Positions 24,600-35,500 of a DNA stretch of 64,000 bases are shown here, one piece after another; positions within the stretch are counted from its first letter, which is position 1; each line of letters opens with the position of its first letter. Source of the DNA: Begonia masoniana (lineage: Eukaryota > Streptophyta > Magnoliopsida > Cucurbitales > Begoniaceae); assembly GCA_022432975.1 (NCBI GenBank), contig CM039502.1, positions 16,501,453 through 16,565,452 on the forward strand, read 5' to 3'. Made by a program: the position numbers and the translations under genes. Under the pieces are notes generated by a model. That model was not told the DNA's origin and did no database searches. It was given only the letters and a program-made list of their open reading frames with translations.

Positions 24600-27117
24600 T
24601 GTAACACCCGGCATTTTTGCCATGTAATTATTCCTTGAACTATTAAATGGGATATATTGGCCATTAATGAAATGCGTATTTCATTGGAGTTTTGTGATAC
24701 CCCAAGTGGATGTCTAGAGAAAACAGATCGGAGAATTTAAATAATAATTCAATTGGAAAACTAAACTAAAAATCAACCAAAACAGAACACATTGGTTAGA
24801 AACCAAAGGGAGGGCAAATTAGGTAAACCAATTAAGGTTGGTGGGAAGGAACTAATGTGTGCTTGACACTTGGCAACTTGTTGAAGAAGTCATGTTCTTC
24901 TTCTCTTTCCTCCTACGTGAAACCCTCCTTTTCTCATCTGCTTCCTTCCACTCCTCCTCTGTTTTCTCTCTTCCAGGCAACTGCAACCTTTCCAAGAACT
25001 TCCTTTCCTCCGTTTTCTCCAATTAAGGTAAACATCTGCTAAAGCTAACAAGTTTGAATGAGTTAAAATGTAAGTTTTGTTAGAGTTTGAGGTTACGATA
25101 ATTTGGAGTGAACTCACTATTTTTACATGAAAACACATTGATTTGTTTTCTAAAGGTTTGAATGGAGTTTGAAGCTTATTCTACTAGGTTATTAGTTAGC
25201 ATTTGCAGCTTGTTAATTTCCCTTTTCGTGCACGTCATAGGTTCGTGCATCACCAAGTTTGCTGCTTTTTCGGACAACAGGTAAGTTCATATGTGTAGAT
25301 CAGCCCTTAAGGCCCTACAACACGGAGATACTAGGTTTTACATCTATCGGGTTGTTTTGGGTAGATAAGTTAGAGTTTCGTTATGAGTTTTCTATATTTC
25401 TTTTCTTTTTCTGCCGTTTGTTTCTGCTGTCTGCTGTTCTAAGATGAAGCACTGTAAATGTCCATGCATACACATTTTTTCTGAAAGTTCATGCAAAATG
25501 TTTTTTGTACACGGTTTGAAACTAAGAAAGATAAAATCTGACTGTAATGTATTGGTTAAGTGAGGACGGGGACTGGCCTACTGTTCTGTTCTGTTCTGTT
25601 CTGTTATATTCTGTATATCTGTTTGTGTCTATCGTGCACTTGCCAGTTCCCCTGTAAGCCCCACTTATACCCCTCTGCCAGTGAAACGTAATGTAATGTT
25701 CTGTTCACTGTATTCTGAAAATTCATGCATAGCATATGCATCACTGACATTTATATGTTCTTACTGAGTTTTAGACTCATAGGTGAACTCCCTGTTGTAG
25801 GTATGATTCCCCAGATGAGGACATCGTGCCTCAAGATGATGATTTGATGTAGTTGACGGATCGAGCTCATGGGGTTTGGTTGTTGCAGTCAGACAAGAGT
25901 TAACTCTGTGAGAATGTATTTTCTGAAGTTATGTCAAGTTCTGTAACATCTGTTGAAGTTTATAAAAATATTTGAAGTGTAGGTTCAGCTCTATACAACT
26001 TTTGTGTTCTTTTTAAAACGACGTATGAAATCTGTATTGATGTCCAAAACCTCTGTATTTGACAGTTGTATCTATATATTTCGAAATGTTTTGAAAACAT
26101 TCTGGAACTACTTGAGTTCTTCCTTTTTAGGTTATGCATGGATGGTCTCGAATTTTAGAGCTATCCATACAGTTTGTTTTCTTGAATCTGTCATTTGTAA
26201 AGCAGGTATTACAACTTTGTTTTGAATCGGGTTTTGAAGGTCTGAAACCTTTATGCCTCTGTTTTGATGTTCCCTGCTTATACGTCTTCCTGTAAAAAGG
26301 TTGTCAAATTCTGCCTTTAAAACTACATCTTCCATTATATCCACCGCTGCTTTAAAATCACATCCACCTGGTGAACTCATTTCTGTCTGTAGTTCACATC
26401 CACCGGTGAACTCATTTCTATCTGTAGTTCACATCCACCGGTGAACAGTACATTTCTGCCTGCATCCACCGCTGCCTTTAAAATTACATCTTCTGCCTGA
26501 CGTCATCCACAACTTCCGCCTGATGTCATCTGTCTACTTCTTCCGCCCAGTTTATTCATGCCATCGCCGCTGTCACTGTTCCCTTTTGTTTTATTCACAT
26601 TTACCGCTGTTTACTGTTCACTTTTGTCTTATTCACATCTACCGCTGTTTACTGTTCACTTTTGTCTTATTCACATCCACCGCTAGACTATATCGCCCGC
26701 CCAGTTTACTTACATTTTCTGTTTCGTCTACTGCCTACGTCTTCCGCCCAGTTTATTCATGCCATCCACTGTAGCCTTTCTTCCAATATGCCTTCCATCT
26801 TATATTTCTTATTTATTTTCACTGCATGTATTTTATCACGATTTCCTCTGCATGCCCGTCGTCCATCCAGTCTTTTATTTAAACGTTCCAAGTATTCTGA
26901 TTTCCTTCTATCATTTATTCTGCAGTCCGGTTTAACTGTTTCCCGTTTTGCTTTTAAATCCAGAGAATGTTTTTTCTCTCTGTAAAGTTTTAAGGTTGGT
27001 TTGTTTTAAAAAGTTCAGTCTGCTTAGTCTGTTTATTCAAAAAAAAAAAATAGTCCCCGTTTTGAATGTCCCGGAGTGATGGTTCCTCGGACCCCGATCG
27101 GGTCGGGGGTTGTCACA
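24600..27117 (+). repeat. 3' LTR of the plus-strand Ty3 element (2.5 kb)
   Basis: Starts TGTAACACCCGG after the purine tract and ends GGGGGTTGTCACA. It contains a CTGTT pentamer run at 25583-25612 and, at 26340-26760, repeated CATCCACCGCT and CATCCACCGGTGAAC units with TTTACTGTTCAC. These are the same words as in the LTR at 14670-16160. No gene; the small frames here are not conserved. Confidence 0.75.
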
Positions 27118-28104
27118 TAATATCTACAGGAAACAAGTCAACCGTCGCTGTTAAATACACTTGCGGTCACCCGTGTATTAAGTGAGGATAATCGCATTTA
27201 AACGAGGGCGACCTCCGTGGTGGCCGGCATATAAAAGGGCAACCGCGGGTAAAAACAAGGTTGACCTAGTGCGATGAAACGCGGTCTCCCGCACTTAAAA
27301 CGCGGGGCGACCGCGAGTGTATTTAACTGTAAGAGTTGATTTGTTCCCGATAAATAATATAATGTTTGATTTGTACTCAAATATAGTTTAGGGTTTAACT
27401 TGTCTCTGATTCCATAGTTTGAAATTTAAATTGAACTTTTCTCTAATTTAAACAAGACCAATATCAGAAAAATATATTAATCGAAAAAAAAAAAGTGGGG
27501 TGTTACATTAAGAGAGGTATGGTTTATACTCGCACCATAATATATAACTTATAGGAATATATAATATAAAGATTAATTTATATCTTATTTTAAAATTTGA
27601 AGGACAAAAATAAAAAAGTTGAAGTATTTGGCAGCCCAACTTAAGCCAACTTCCAAGTAAGAGGACTTTTCATTGCTTTGGTTGGTCCATCTATACATAG
27701 AAAAACTTTGAGATCTCATTATTGAGCGAAGTAAGAAATGTCACAAATGGTGGCTGCCAATTGCTATGTACTTGATTAATTATTTATGACTTTTTGCATT
27801 TGAAAATTAAATACTATAGACTGAATGAATTGTAATTTTATGAATTTCTTATTTTGATGTGACATTCGTTAATGTTAATTAAAATAAATTATTAATTCAA
27901 TCCATTAATGAATGTCATATTAAATAAAAATTAAAAGACAAGAATAGATAAAAAAAAAATATAACATTACCATTTAAATATTAAAAAATGGGTCATTGTT
28001 TTTTGTTTTATTTTTTAACTTTGATAAAGTGTCAAGTATATAACCTTTAAAGGCGAAAGGCGGGATCCCGTCGAGAGAGCCCGCGTTTTCTAGAGCAAGA
28101 GTTC
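27118..28104. other. Intergenic DNA, repeat remnants, no gene
   Basis: 27118-27330 holds repeated G+C-rich words (GCGGTCACCCG, GGGCGACC, GCGGTCTCCCGC) spaced by AT-rich DNA; similar words recur at 28797-29060. A GGGGTGTTACA at about 27508 looks like another LTR terminus without a recognisable partner. The rest is AT-rich. Confidence 0.5.
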
Positions 28105-28800
28105 GCTGATGGTTGTTTTGTTAACAAATCATAATTTATGAGCGAGTTTGTTAACGAAGATAGTTTAAGAGCGAATTTGTTAATAACTCATAGTTTAATA
28201 ATTTTGTTTCGTTAATTACTTTTTTTTTTAACACAACCATCAAATCGTAGAAAATCAATAAGTAAAAAACTCGCTATATAATTATAAATAGTAAAATATT
28301 TAAAAAATAAGAAATATTATTTTTTTTACAAGGTCGATTTTATACTTCATTAATACAATAACGCGATATTTTATTAATTAATTCACTAATTAGATTATAT
28401 TATAAATAATTAAATATTGATAAACGAACCATCCACAAACTTACTATTGAATAAAAAGTAATGTCATATTTATACTCTATTCTTAACCATAACGTCATGA
28501 CACTATTAACTAGTATAATTAATGAATTATTTTATTTATTTATAATTTATCACATTAATTATATTAATTAATAAGTGAAAAGTTAAGAAGAAAAAATTAA
28601 AAGGTCAACGAAGAAGCTTTGCTTAATAATAAAAATGTGTAATTATAAATAAAAACTCCAAACTATAGTGTTATTAACAAATTCGCTCTTAAACTATTTT
28701 TATTAACAAAACAAACTTTAAACTATCATTCGTTAACAAAACAAACATTTAACTATCATTTGTTTACAAACAAACTTCAAACTATCATTCGTTAACAATC
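28105..28800. mobile_element. Fold-back (long inverted repeat) element
   Basis: A 25-base perfect inverted repeat pairs 28160-28184 with 28673-28697. It extends imperfectly into arms made of repeated GTTAACAAA/ACTATCATTCG units (28120-28215 and 28655-28795). The AT-rich loop codes for nothing. This resembles MITE or fold-back transposons with subrepeats in their arms. I could not fix the outer ends or a target duplication. Confidence 0.6.
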
Positions 28801-29060
28801 AAACAATTTGTGGTCGTTCACAGTTCAAATGTGGTCGCTCGTACTTGAAATTGGTGCAAAACACGCTCGAGACCAGCACGACCTTGACTCCAGGCAAGCA
28901 TACGTGCGGTTGCCCATAGTGAAAACGCAGTGCATACATTTGAAATGAGTGTAAAACATGTTCAGAAATAAGCGATCTCGTCTCCACAGGATCGCACGCA
29001 CTTGAAATGAGTGCAAAATATAATGGAGAACGTGCAACATCGACTTTATGCAAACGTACG

Positions 29061-29551
29061 TGAGTTTAACAATGGTTGACTTGTAAACTATGATAATTTA
29101 AAATTTTTTTATCAACTAATATATTTTACGTTATGTTTGTTACAATATCTATAGTTGAAGTTTTTTTTTTTTTCTTTTTATTATTTTTTCCCCATCAAAT
29201 GAAACAATTTCTTCGTCTCTCTCTTCTATGGTGGCGCATTATTATTTATTGGTAGCAGAACCACTACAATTTGCCTTTCTCTGCGCTACTTGACTTCCAA
29301 TGCTCCAATCCATCTCGCGTTACCTTCCAAAAGCTCTTCTTAAGCTTCCATAGACCTTCATTACTGGACAAATTTCTTATCCTCAGCATCTCTTCCTCTC
29401 TAGATACCTCTTTTATTCCGTCTATCGCCCACCACTCTGCCTCTTTTTTCCCGTCCTTTTCCGCCTAGAATGATGCTGGAATTGTGACTTATTGTGCAAA
29501 GCTGAAGACCCAGAAACTCATTTTTCTGACTTGGAGTTTTGATTTGTACTT
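29061..29551 (+). promoter_or_regulatory. Upstream region and 5' leader of zeta-carotene desaturase
   Basis: AT-rich to about 29215, then a pyrimidine-rich stretch (TCTCTCTCTTC) typical of a plant 5' leader. A small open frame at 29271-29468 lies upstream of the main start and could act as an upstream ORF if transcribed. I cannot place the TATA box or start site reliably. Confidence 0.4.
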
Positions 29552-32500
29552 ATGGCTTCTGGGGTTCATTTTCCGGCAGCTTCACTGACTGGGCAGCAGA
29601 GTCAGGCTGTCAGGTTTGGACTTTCCGGTCGTGGTTCGGTAGCAGTGCTCAAAGCTCGGAGGTTCTGGGTTAGGTCCTCGTTGGACACAAATGTTTCTGA
29701 CATGAGTGTTAATGGTATTTAATTGTCTTTCTTAGTTAATTTTAGATTTCTACTGCTTTTATGTAGATTTTTTGGGGATTGTCTGCTGTATGAGGTTATA
29801 TGACTATTTTTTGGTTCTGATCGGCGGCTCAATTCTCCGGGAATCGACTTTGACTACTTTATATTATATTTTTGGTATTTACAATTGATGAGAGTATCAA
29901 CTTTGTGAAAAGATGCCATTAGTCAGTGTCAAGAATCAACGTGATACATATTTTCCTTTGTTATAACATGGCTTAGAATATGATAAAGTGATTTTCATTT
30001 AGATAGGACAGTAATCAGTGTAGATGGATGCTTTCTCTTGCAGCTCCAAAAGGGTTGTTTCCTCCAGAACCAGAATACTATCGAGGACCCAAACTAAAAG
30101 TGGCAATCATAGGAGCTGGACTTGCAGGCATGTCAACTGCTGTTGAGCTCTTGGATCAAGGGCATGAGGTTTAACATTATGAGTAGTTTATTTTTTTATT
30201 TTCCCAATGTGTATGACAAAATCAGCTGCCAGAAGATAATACTATATCAGTATCAAGTGTTGTAATGTAAACGTGGAAATTCATGTTCCTCTAATCTTCA
30301 CTAAAATAATTTATTCACTTCTGATGCGCTTGGATTTGGAATAGTTTTACTAATACTAATTAGGATTTGAGTTATGTAATGTAAACATTGAAATTTGTGT
30401 TTATTTTTATTATTCTGTGTACGAATCAAAACTACATTAGAGCGATGTAATTGCTTCTGACGGGTGTGACTTTGAAATAGTTTTTGTCCTATAGTTTTCT
30501 AGTTTAGACTGCAAGGAAACTGATTACTCTCATCCCTTGAATATCCCAGGTGGATATATACGAGTCAAGACAATTCATTGGGGGAAAAGTTGGCTCCTTT
30601 GTTGATAGACGTGGAAACCATATTGAAATGGGACTCCATGTGTTCTTTGGTTGCTATAACAATCTTTTCCGTTTGATGAAAAAGGTGGGAAAACTTGATC
30701 AAAGTTAGAAACTACTGTGGATTTGATTTTGTGATAAGTTCTCTCCCTGCAAACAATTTACTTGCACAAGTCTTTTTGAGCATGATGATTAGAATACTTT
30801 TTTCCAATGGGCTTATCAATGAGGAGTTACTATCCTTGTTTTTGTGTATCATTTCACAATGAAAAATAAGGAGTGAAAACTGTACTTGTTGATTTTTTTT
30901 TTCTTTTTAGCTGTATATAATTCAAAGTAAAGCAATGAGACTATTGTATGGTTGATAACGTCTTGCCTATTAATTTTCAGATATATCATCCATCGATTGA
31001 GAAAATTGAAGAGAACTTCTATATACATTGGAATAACTTTTTTACTTCATAAAGTATTTTTTTTTATTATCCTTGGGAAAATCTCATCCTCCCTTCTTGT
31101 GTATTTTTATGATCAACAGGTTACTGTTTCTTCTAAAAAAATATAAATATGGAATAATTTGTTTAAAACACAGCTTGTTGGTGTTTTTGCTTGAGGTTCT
31201 CTTTTGGTTATTCTTAAAAGGTTTATCATGTAAGGAGTCTGATAGGACCCTGTTTTGCTGCGGATTTTAGAGCGCAACTTTCTCTCTCGACTAATGTTAA
31301 GAAATTAAAAATAAACTAAAAAAACTGATTAATTATTCGCCGCCTCCCCAAAGGAGATTACCAAGCTATTTAAATAAACTCTAATCAGACTGCTAATCTT
31401 AACTTTCCTTCTAATTAGGAAACTAATCTTACAGAATCAAAAACAATAAATTATTAAATTACTAAATTATCCTTTTAAAAATAATAATAATAATAATTTC
31501 ATAATCCCTTAATTGTAATTCCTCTTTCGCCTCCTTACGTAAGTCTTGAGCGACACATCATTACTTCCCACCCAACGAGCAACCTTGTCCTCAAGGTTGA
31601 AATCTGGAAATTGTTGTCGAAGAATTTTTAATTTTTAATTTTTGAATGCGGTTTTCTATCCCAGCCGCAGCCCTGCCACTGCTCATCAGCGGAAAAGCTC
31701 GACCAGTTTCCCTGTCCATCATTCCCTGCCAGTGATTGCCATGTTCTCCACTCATGTTCATCCCAGGAGGCATCTGTCCCGAAAAGGTGAAGACCGATTG
31801 TGTTGCTGCTTCGTTCGTTGGTGCGCGGCCCTTGCCCACAGTCGAACCGGACGGATCCAGGCTCTGGCGCTGTCCCGGTGAGCCAGTCAGCGGTGGCTGT
31901 TCCCACCCTACGTGTCCCGGCCATGGTTGGACAAGGTTTTGCCCTTGCTGGCTGATTCCGGGCCAAACTGTTGGAACGGCGTTCCAGGGAACTGTAGCAT
32001 TCGAGCTTCCTCCTGCGCGAGCCACCTCCTCTGCCAAGTTAGTTCCGTTCGGTTCTGTCAACATAGGTCGCCATAAAAAATCTGTTGGAATTGATCCCTG
32101 AGATCCCAACACCTGTGAAAAAATCTCTTGCGTCCCTTGTTGTTCTTCAGTCGCTGTTATGGCCACTGTAGCCGTGGCATTTGATGCTGCAGATGGGTCG
32201 ATTGGCACCTTTGCAGAGGGATTGTTTTGCTTCTCAGCGATTGAAATTAGCAATTGTTCGATTGAAGCAAATTTTTCATCCATTCGGCTCTCAAGACCTG
32301 TGAACGATACCTTCAATGCCGAAAAGTCTGTGACCAAATTTCCGAATTGCTCTTCAAGAGCTTCGATTTTCTTCCCTTGAGCCATGAAATTCAAAGATCA
32401 AACGGCTCTGATACCAAATTGATAGGACCCTGTTTTGCTGCGGATTTTAGAGCGCAACTCTCTCTCTCGACTATTGCTAAGAAATTAGAAATAAACTAAA

Positions 32501-35500
32501 AAAACTGATTAATTATTCGCCGCCTCCCTAAAGGAAATTACCAAGCTATTTAAATAAACCCTAAACAGACTTCTAATCTTAACTTTCCTTCTAATTAGGA
32601 AACTAATCTAACAGAATCAGAAACAATAAATTATTAAATTACTAAATTATCCTTTTAAAAATAATAATAATAATAATTTCATAATCCCTTAATTGTAATT
32701 CATCTTTCGCCTCCTTACGTAAGTCTTGAGCGGCACATCAGAGTCATTTACTTTTGTTAATTACTATCGATTTTTTGGAGTATTTGTTATTGCTGTTGTG
32801 ACACAGTAAGACGAAATTTTGGTGTTGTTGATCGGAAGCATATTTTGGTTTTTAAAAATTGAGGGAACTCTTTATTCATTGGTAGATTTATTTTTGGGAA
32901 ATATCTGGTCAGTATGTATTTTGTCTCTGATTTGAATAGACGACATCCAATTGCTATATCTAACTTAAAATTCTTCTTGATTATAAAGCTGTGCATTATT
33001 CCTCGGCTTTTCTTTTGATGTGTATTTTTACTTTCATGTAGGTTGGTGCAGACAAGAATCTACTGGTGAAGGATCACACCCATACTTTTGTTAATAAAGG
33101 GGGTGATATTGGTGGTAGGCTTCAATAATTGATCATTAACTAAGTTTAGTGTCTCAATATTAGATTTAGTTCCAGTGCCTTTTTGTGTATTATGCTCGTA
33201 GTGTGTTTCAATAAAAGTGAAAATATATCTTCTGAAAGTCTTACTTCTTTAGTTGTAAGGGAAAACTAAACTGGGAAGTAATCATTGATGAAATGTATTG
33301 TTGGTGGTTTTTTCATGTTCTTTCAGAACTTGATTTTCGATTTTTTGTTGGAGCACCATTACATGGGATCCGTGCCTTCTTGACTACAAATCAACTTAAG
33401 GTAATAACTTTTTCAATGTCAATTAAACATAGGGAAGAAGAGAATAGAAAAATAAATAATGTTTTTTTATCATTGCAAAGAGGATGAATTTACTCACCCT
33501 CTAACTCTTTCTTTAAAATAATCTCATGAGCAGACTTATGATAAAGCAAGAAATGCTTTGGCTCTTGCTCTAAGTCCAGTTGTTAGAGCTCTTGTTGATC
33601 CTGATGGAGCAATGATGGTCATTCGAGATTTGGACAATGTAAGAGTTTTACTTCTTACTGCTTATATCATGATGGGTTATTACTCTAATCGTAATTTGGG
33701 AGACTTTGTATTTTTTCCGATCTTTCTAAAACATGAATCCTTGCTCTCATGCTTGTTCATGATATGAATTTTTTCTATTGTCCTCTTAATTTTAGGATTG
33801 TGTTTATTATTTTAGATAAGCTTCTCGGATTGGTTCTTGTCCAAAGGTGGCACACGTACAAGTATTCAAAGAATGTGGGATCCAGTTGCCTACGCTCTTG
33901 GGTTTATTGATTGTGACAATATTAGTGCCCGTTGTATGCTTACTATTTTCTCATTGTTTGCCACGAAGACCGAAGCTTCCTTGTTACGGATGCTCAAAGG
34001 TTCTCCAGATATTTACTTGAGTGGGCCTATCAGAAAGTATATCACTGACAGAGGAGGCAGGTAGAATTTAACACGGATCTATATTATAGACTGTGTTAGT
34101 CGTCATATAAATGATTAAAGTATGTTTAATACCAATGTTTAAGCTTTTAGAATTAGTAATACTTTAACATGATATAGGAATAGAGAATCTTGAGTCAAAA
34201 TGTATTTCTCATCTCTTAGTTTAAAATATGTACTTGTGAAGACCATTAAAATTTAGACTAGGCTTGTGAGAGAGAATTAAAAATGATATTAAGCTTAAAC
34301 TTTTAGAATTAGCAGTAACAATACTCTAATATGAGGTCTCGGACGAACAATTTTATTTTCTTCTTTAATATATTGAATTTTGTATAATTAAACCTCCTTT
34401 CCACTGGAGCAGGTTTCATCTGAGGTGGGGTTGCAGAGAAATACTTTACGATAAAATGACCGATGGAAACACTTATGTTTCTGGATTATCCATGTCTAAG
34501 GTGAACTAAATATTCTCATGCTAGATTTTTGTTCATATACATTTAATTTCATTTTTTTTTTGTATATCTGGATGGGACAGAAAGTATATTGACTCATCAT
34601 CCATTATAATTATACTTATAGAATTAGTCAATTTTCAAAAGAATTTTCATGAATATGTTACTGGATCCTTCAGCTTAAGCGAGAAGGATTTCGTTCTATG
34701 GTTGTAGTTGTCTCTATTTCTCATAAATTATGAACGTAGGAGAGTGAAAGGAGTAATATTTACATATGAAGCAGATTTTAGAGCTAAATGCTGAAAAATT
34801 AAACAAAATTATAGAAATATGATCTTGGAAATTCTAGAAACTGACGAATTTTCAACAAAAATCTGTATATACTTCCATTCACTGTGTGTGCCAGTAAATT
34901 TATGCATGTGTTCTTGCATGGAGTATTTAGGGCTTTTAATTTGTGCATTGAACTTCATATTGATAGTAGCCTCTACTTTACTGTTGTTTCTTTATCAGGC
35001 AACAGATAAAAAAATTGTGAAAGCTGATGCTTACGTAGCAGGTTTGGTTTTGGCCTTCCATTTTTTCTTTCCTTAACTAACGCCATGTTCAAAAGAGGTC
35101 TCTAAAACTGTTTTTGAAATTTAAAATTAAATTGATAAAACAAGATATCTGTTAGTATCTTTTAATTAGGAAAATTTAAAATTTTCTGCTTTCAGAAAAA
35201 AAATATTTCTAGAACTGTTTTCCGAAACGGTTTTTGAAGGCAACATTGAATAGGTTATCTGAATTTTTTTCCTGTTTTTCAGAATTGACCCTTTTAAGTG
35301 TCTTCCATCAATTTCTTTTGTCTTAGAATGATTTTATTTTATTTTTTAATAATAGCATGTGATGTCCCTGGGATTAAGAGATTACTTCCTCCCCAGTGGA
35401 GAGAATGGGAATTCTTCGACAACATTTATAAGCTTGTCGGAGTTCCTGTTGTCACAGTGCAACTCAGATACAATGGTTGGGTGACAGAATTGCAAGATCT

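Larger units (their letters stand above)
31240..32740 (-). mobile_element. Non-autonomous LTR retrotransposon (TR-GAG-like) in ZDS intron 3
   Basis: Two 321-bp LTRs (31240-31560 and 32420-32740), with TG..CA ends, differ at about 13 positions by eye. They are flanked by a perfect GAGTC duplication (31235-31239, 32741-32745). The primer binding site is complementary to 32405-32416 and the purine tract lies at about 31561-31573. The 859-bp interior holds only one gag-like ORF and no protease, RT or integrase, so it must be mobilised in trans. It lies antisense to ZDS. Confidence 0.92.
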
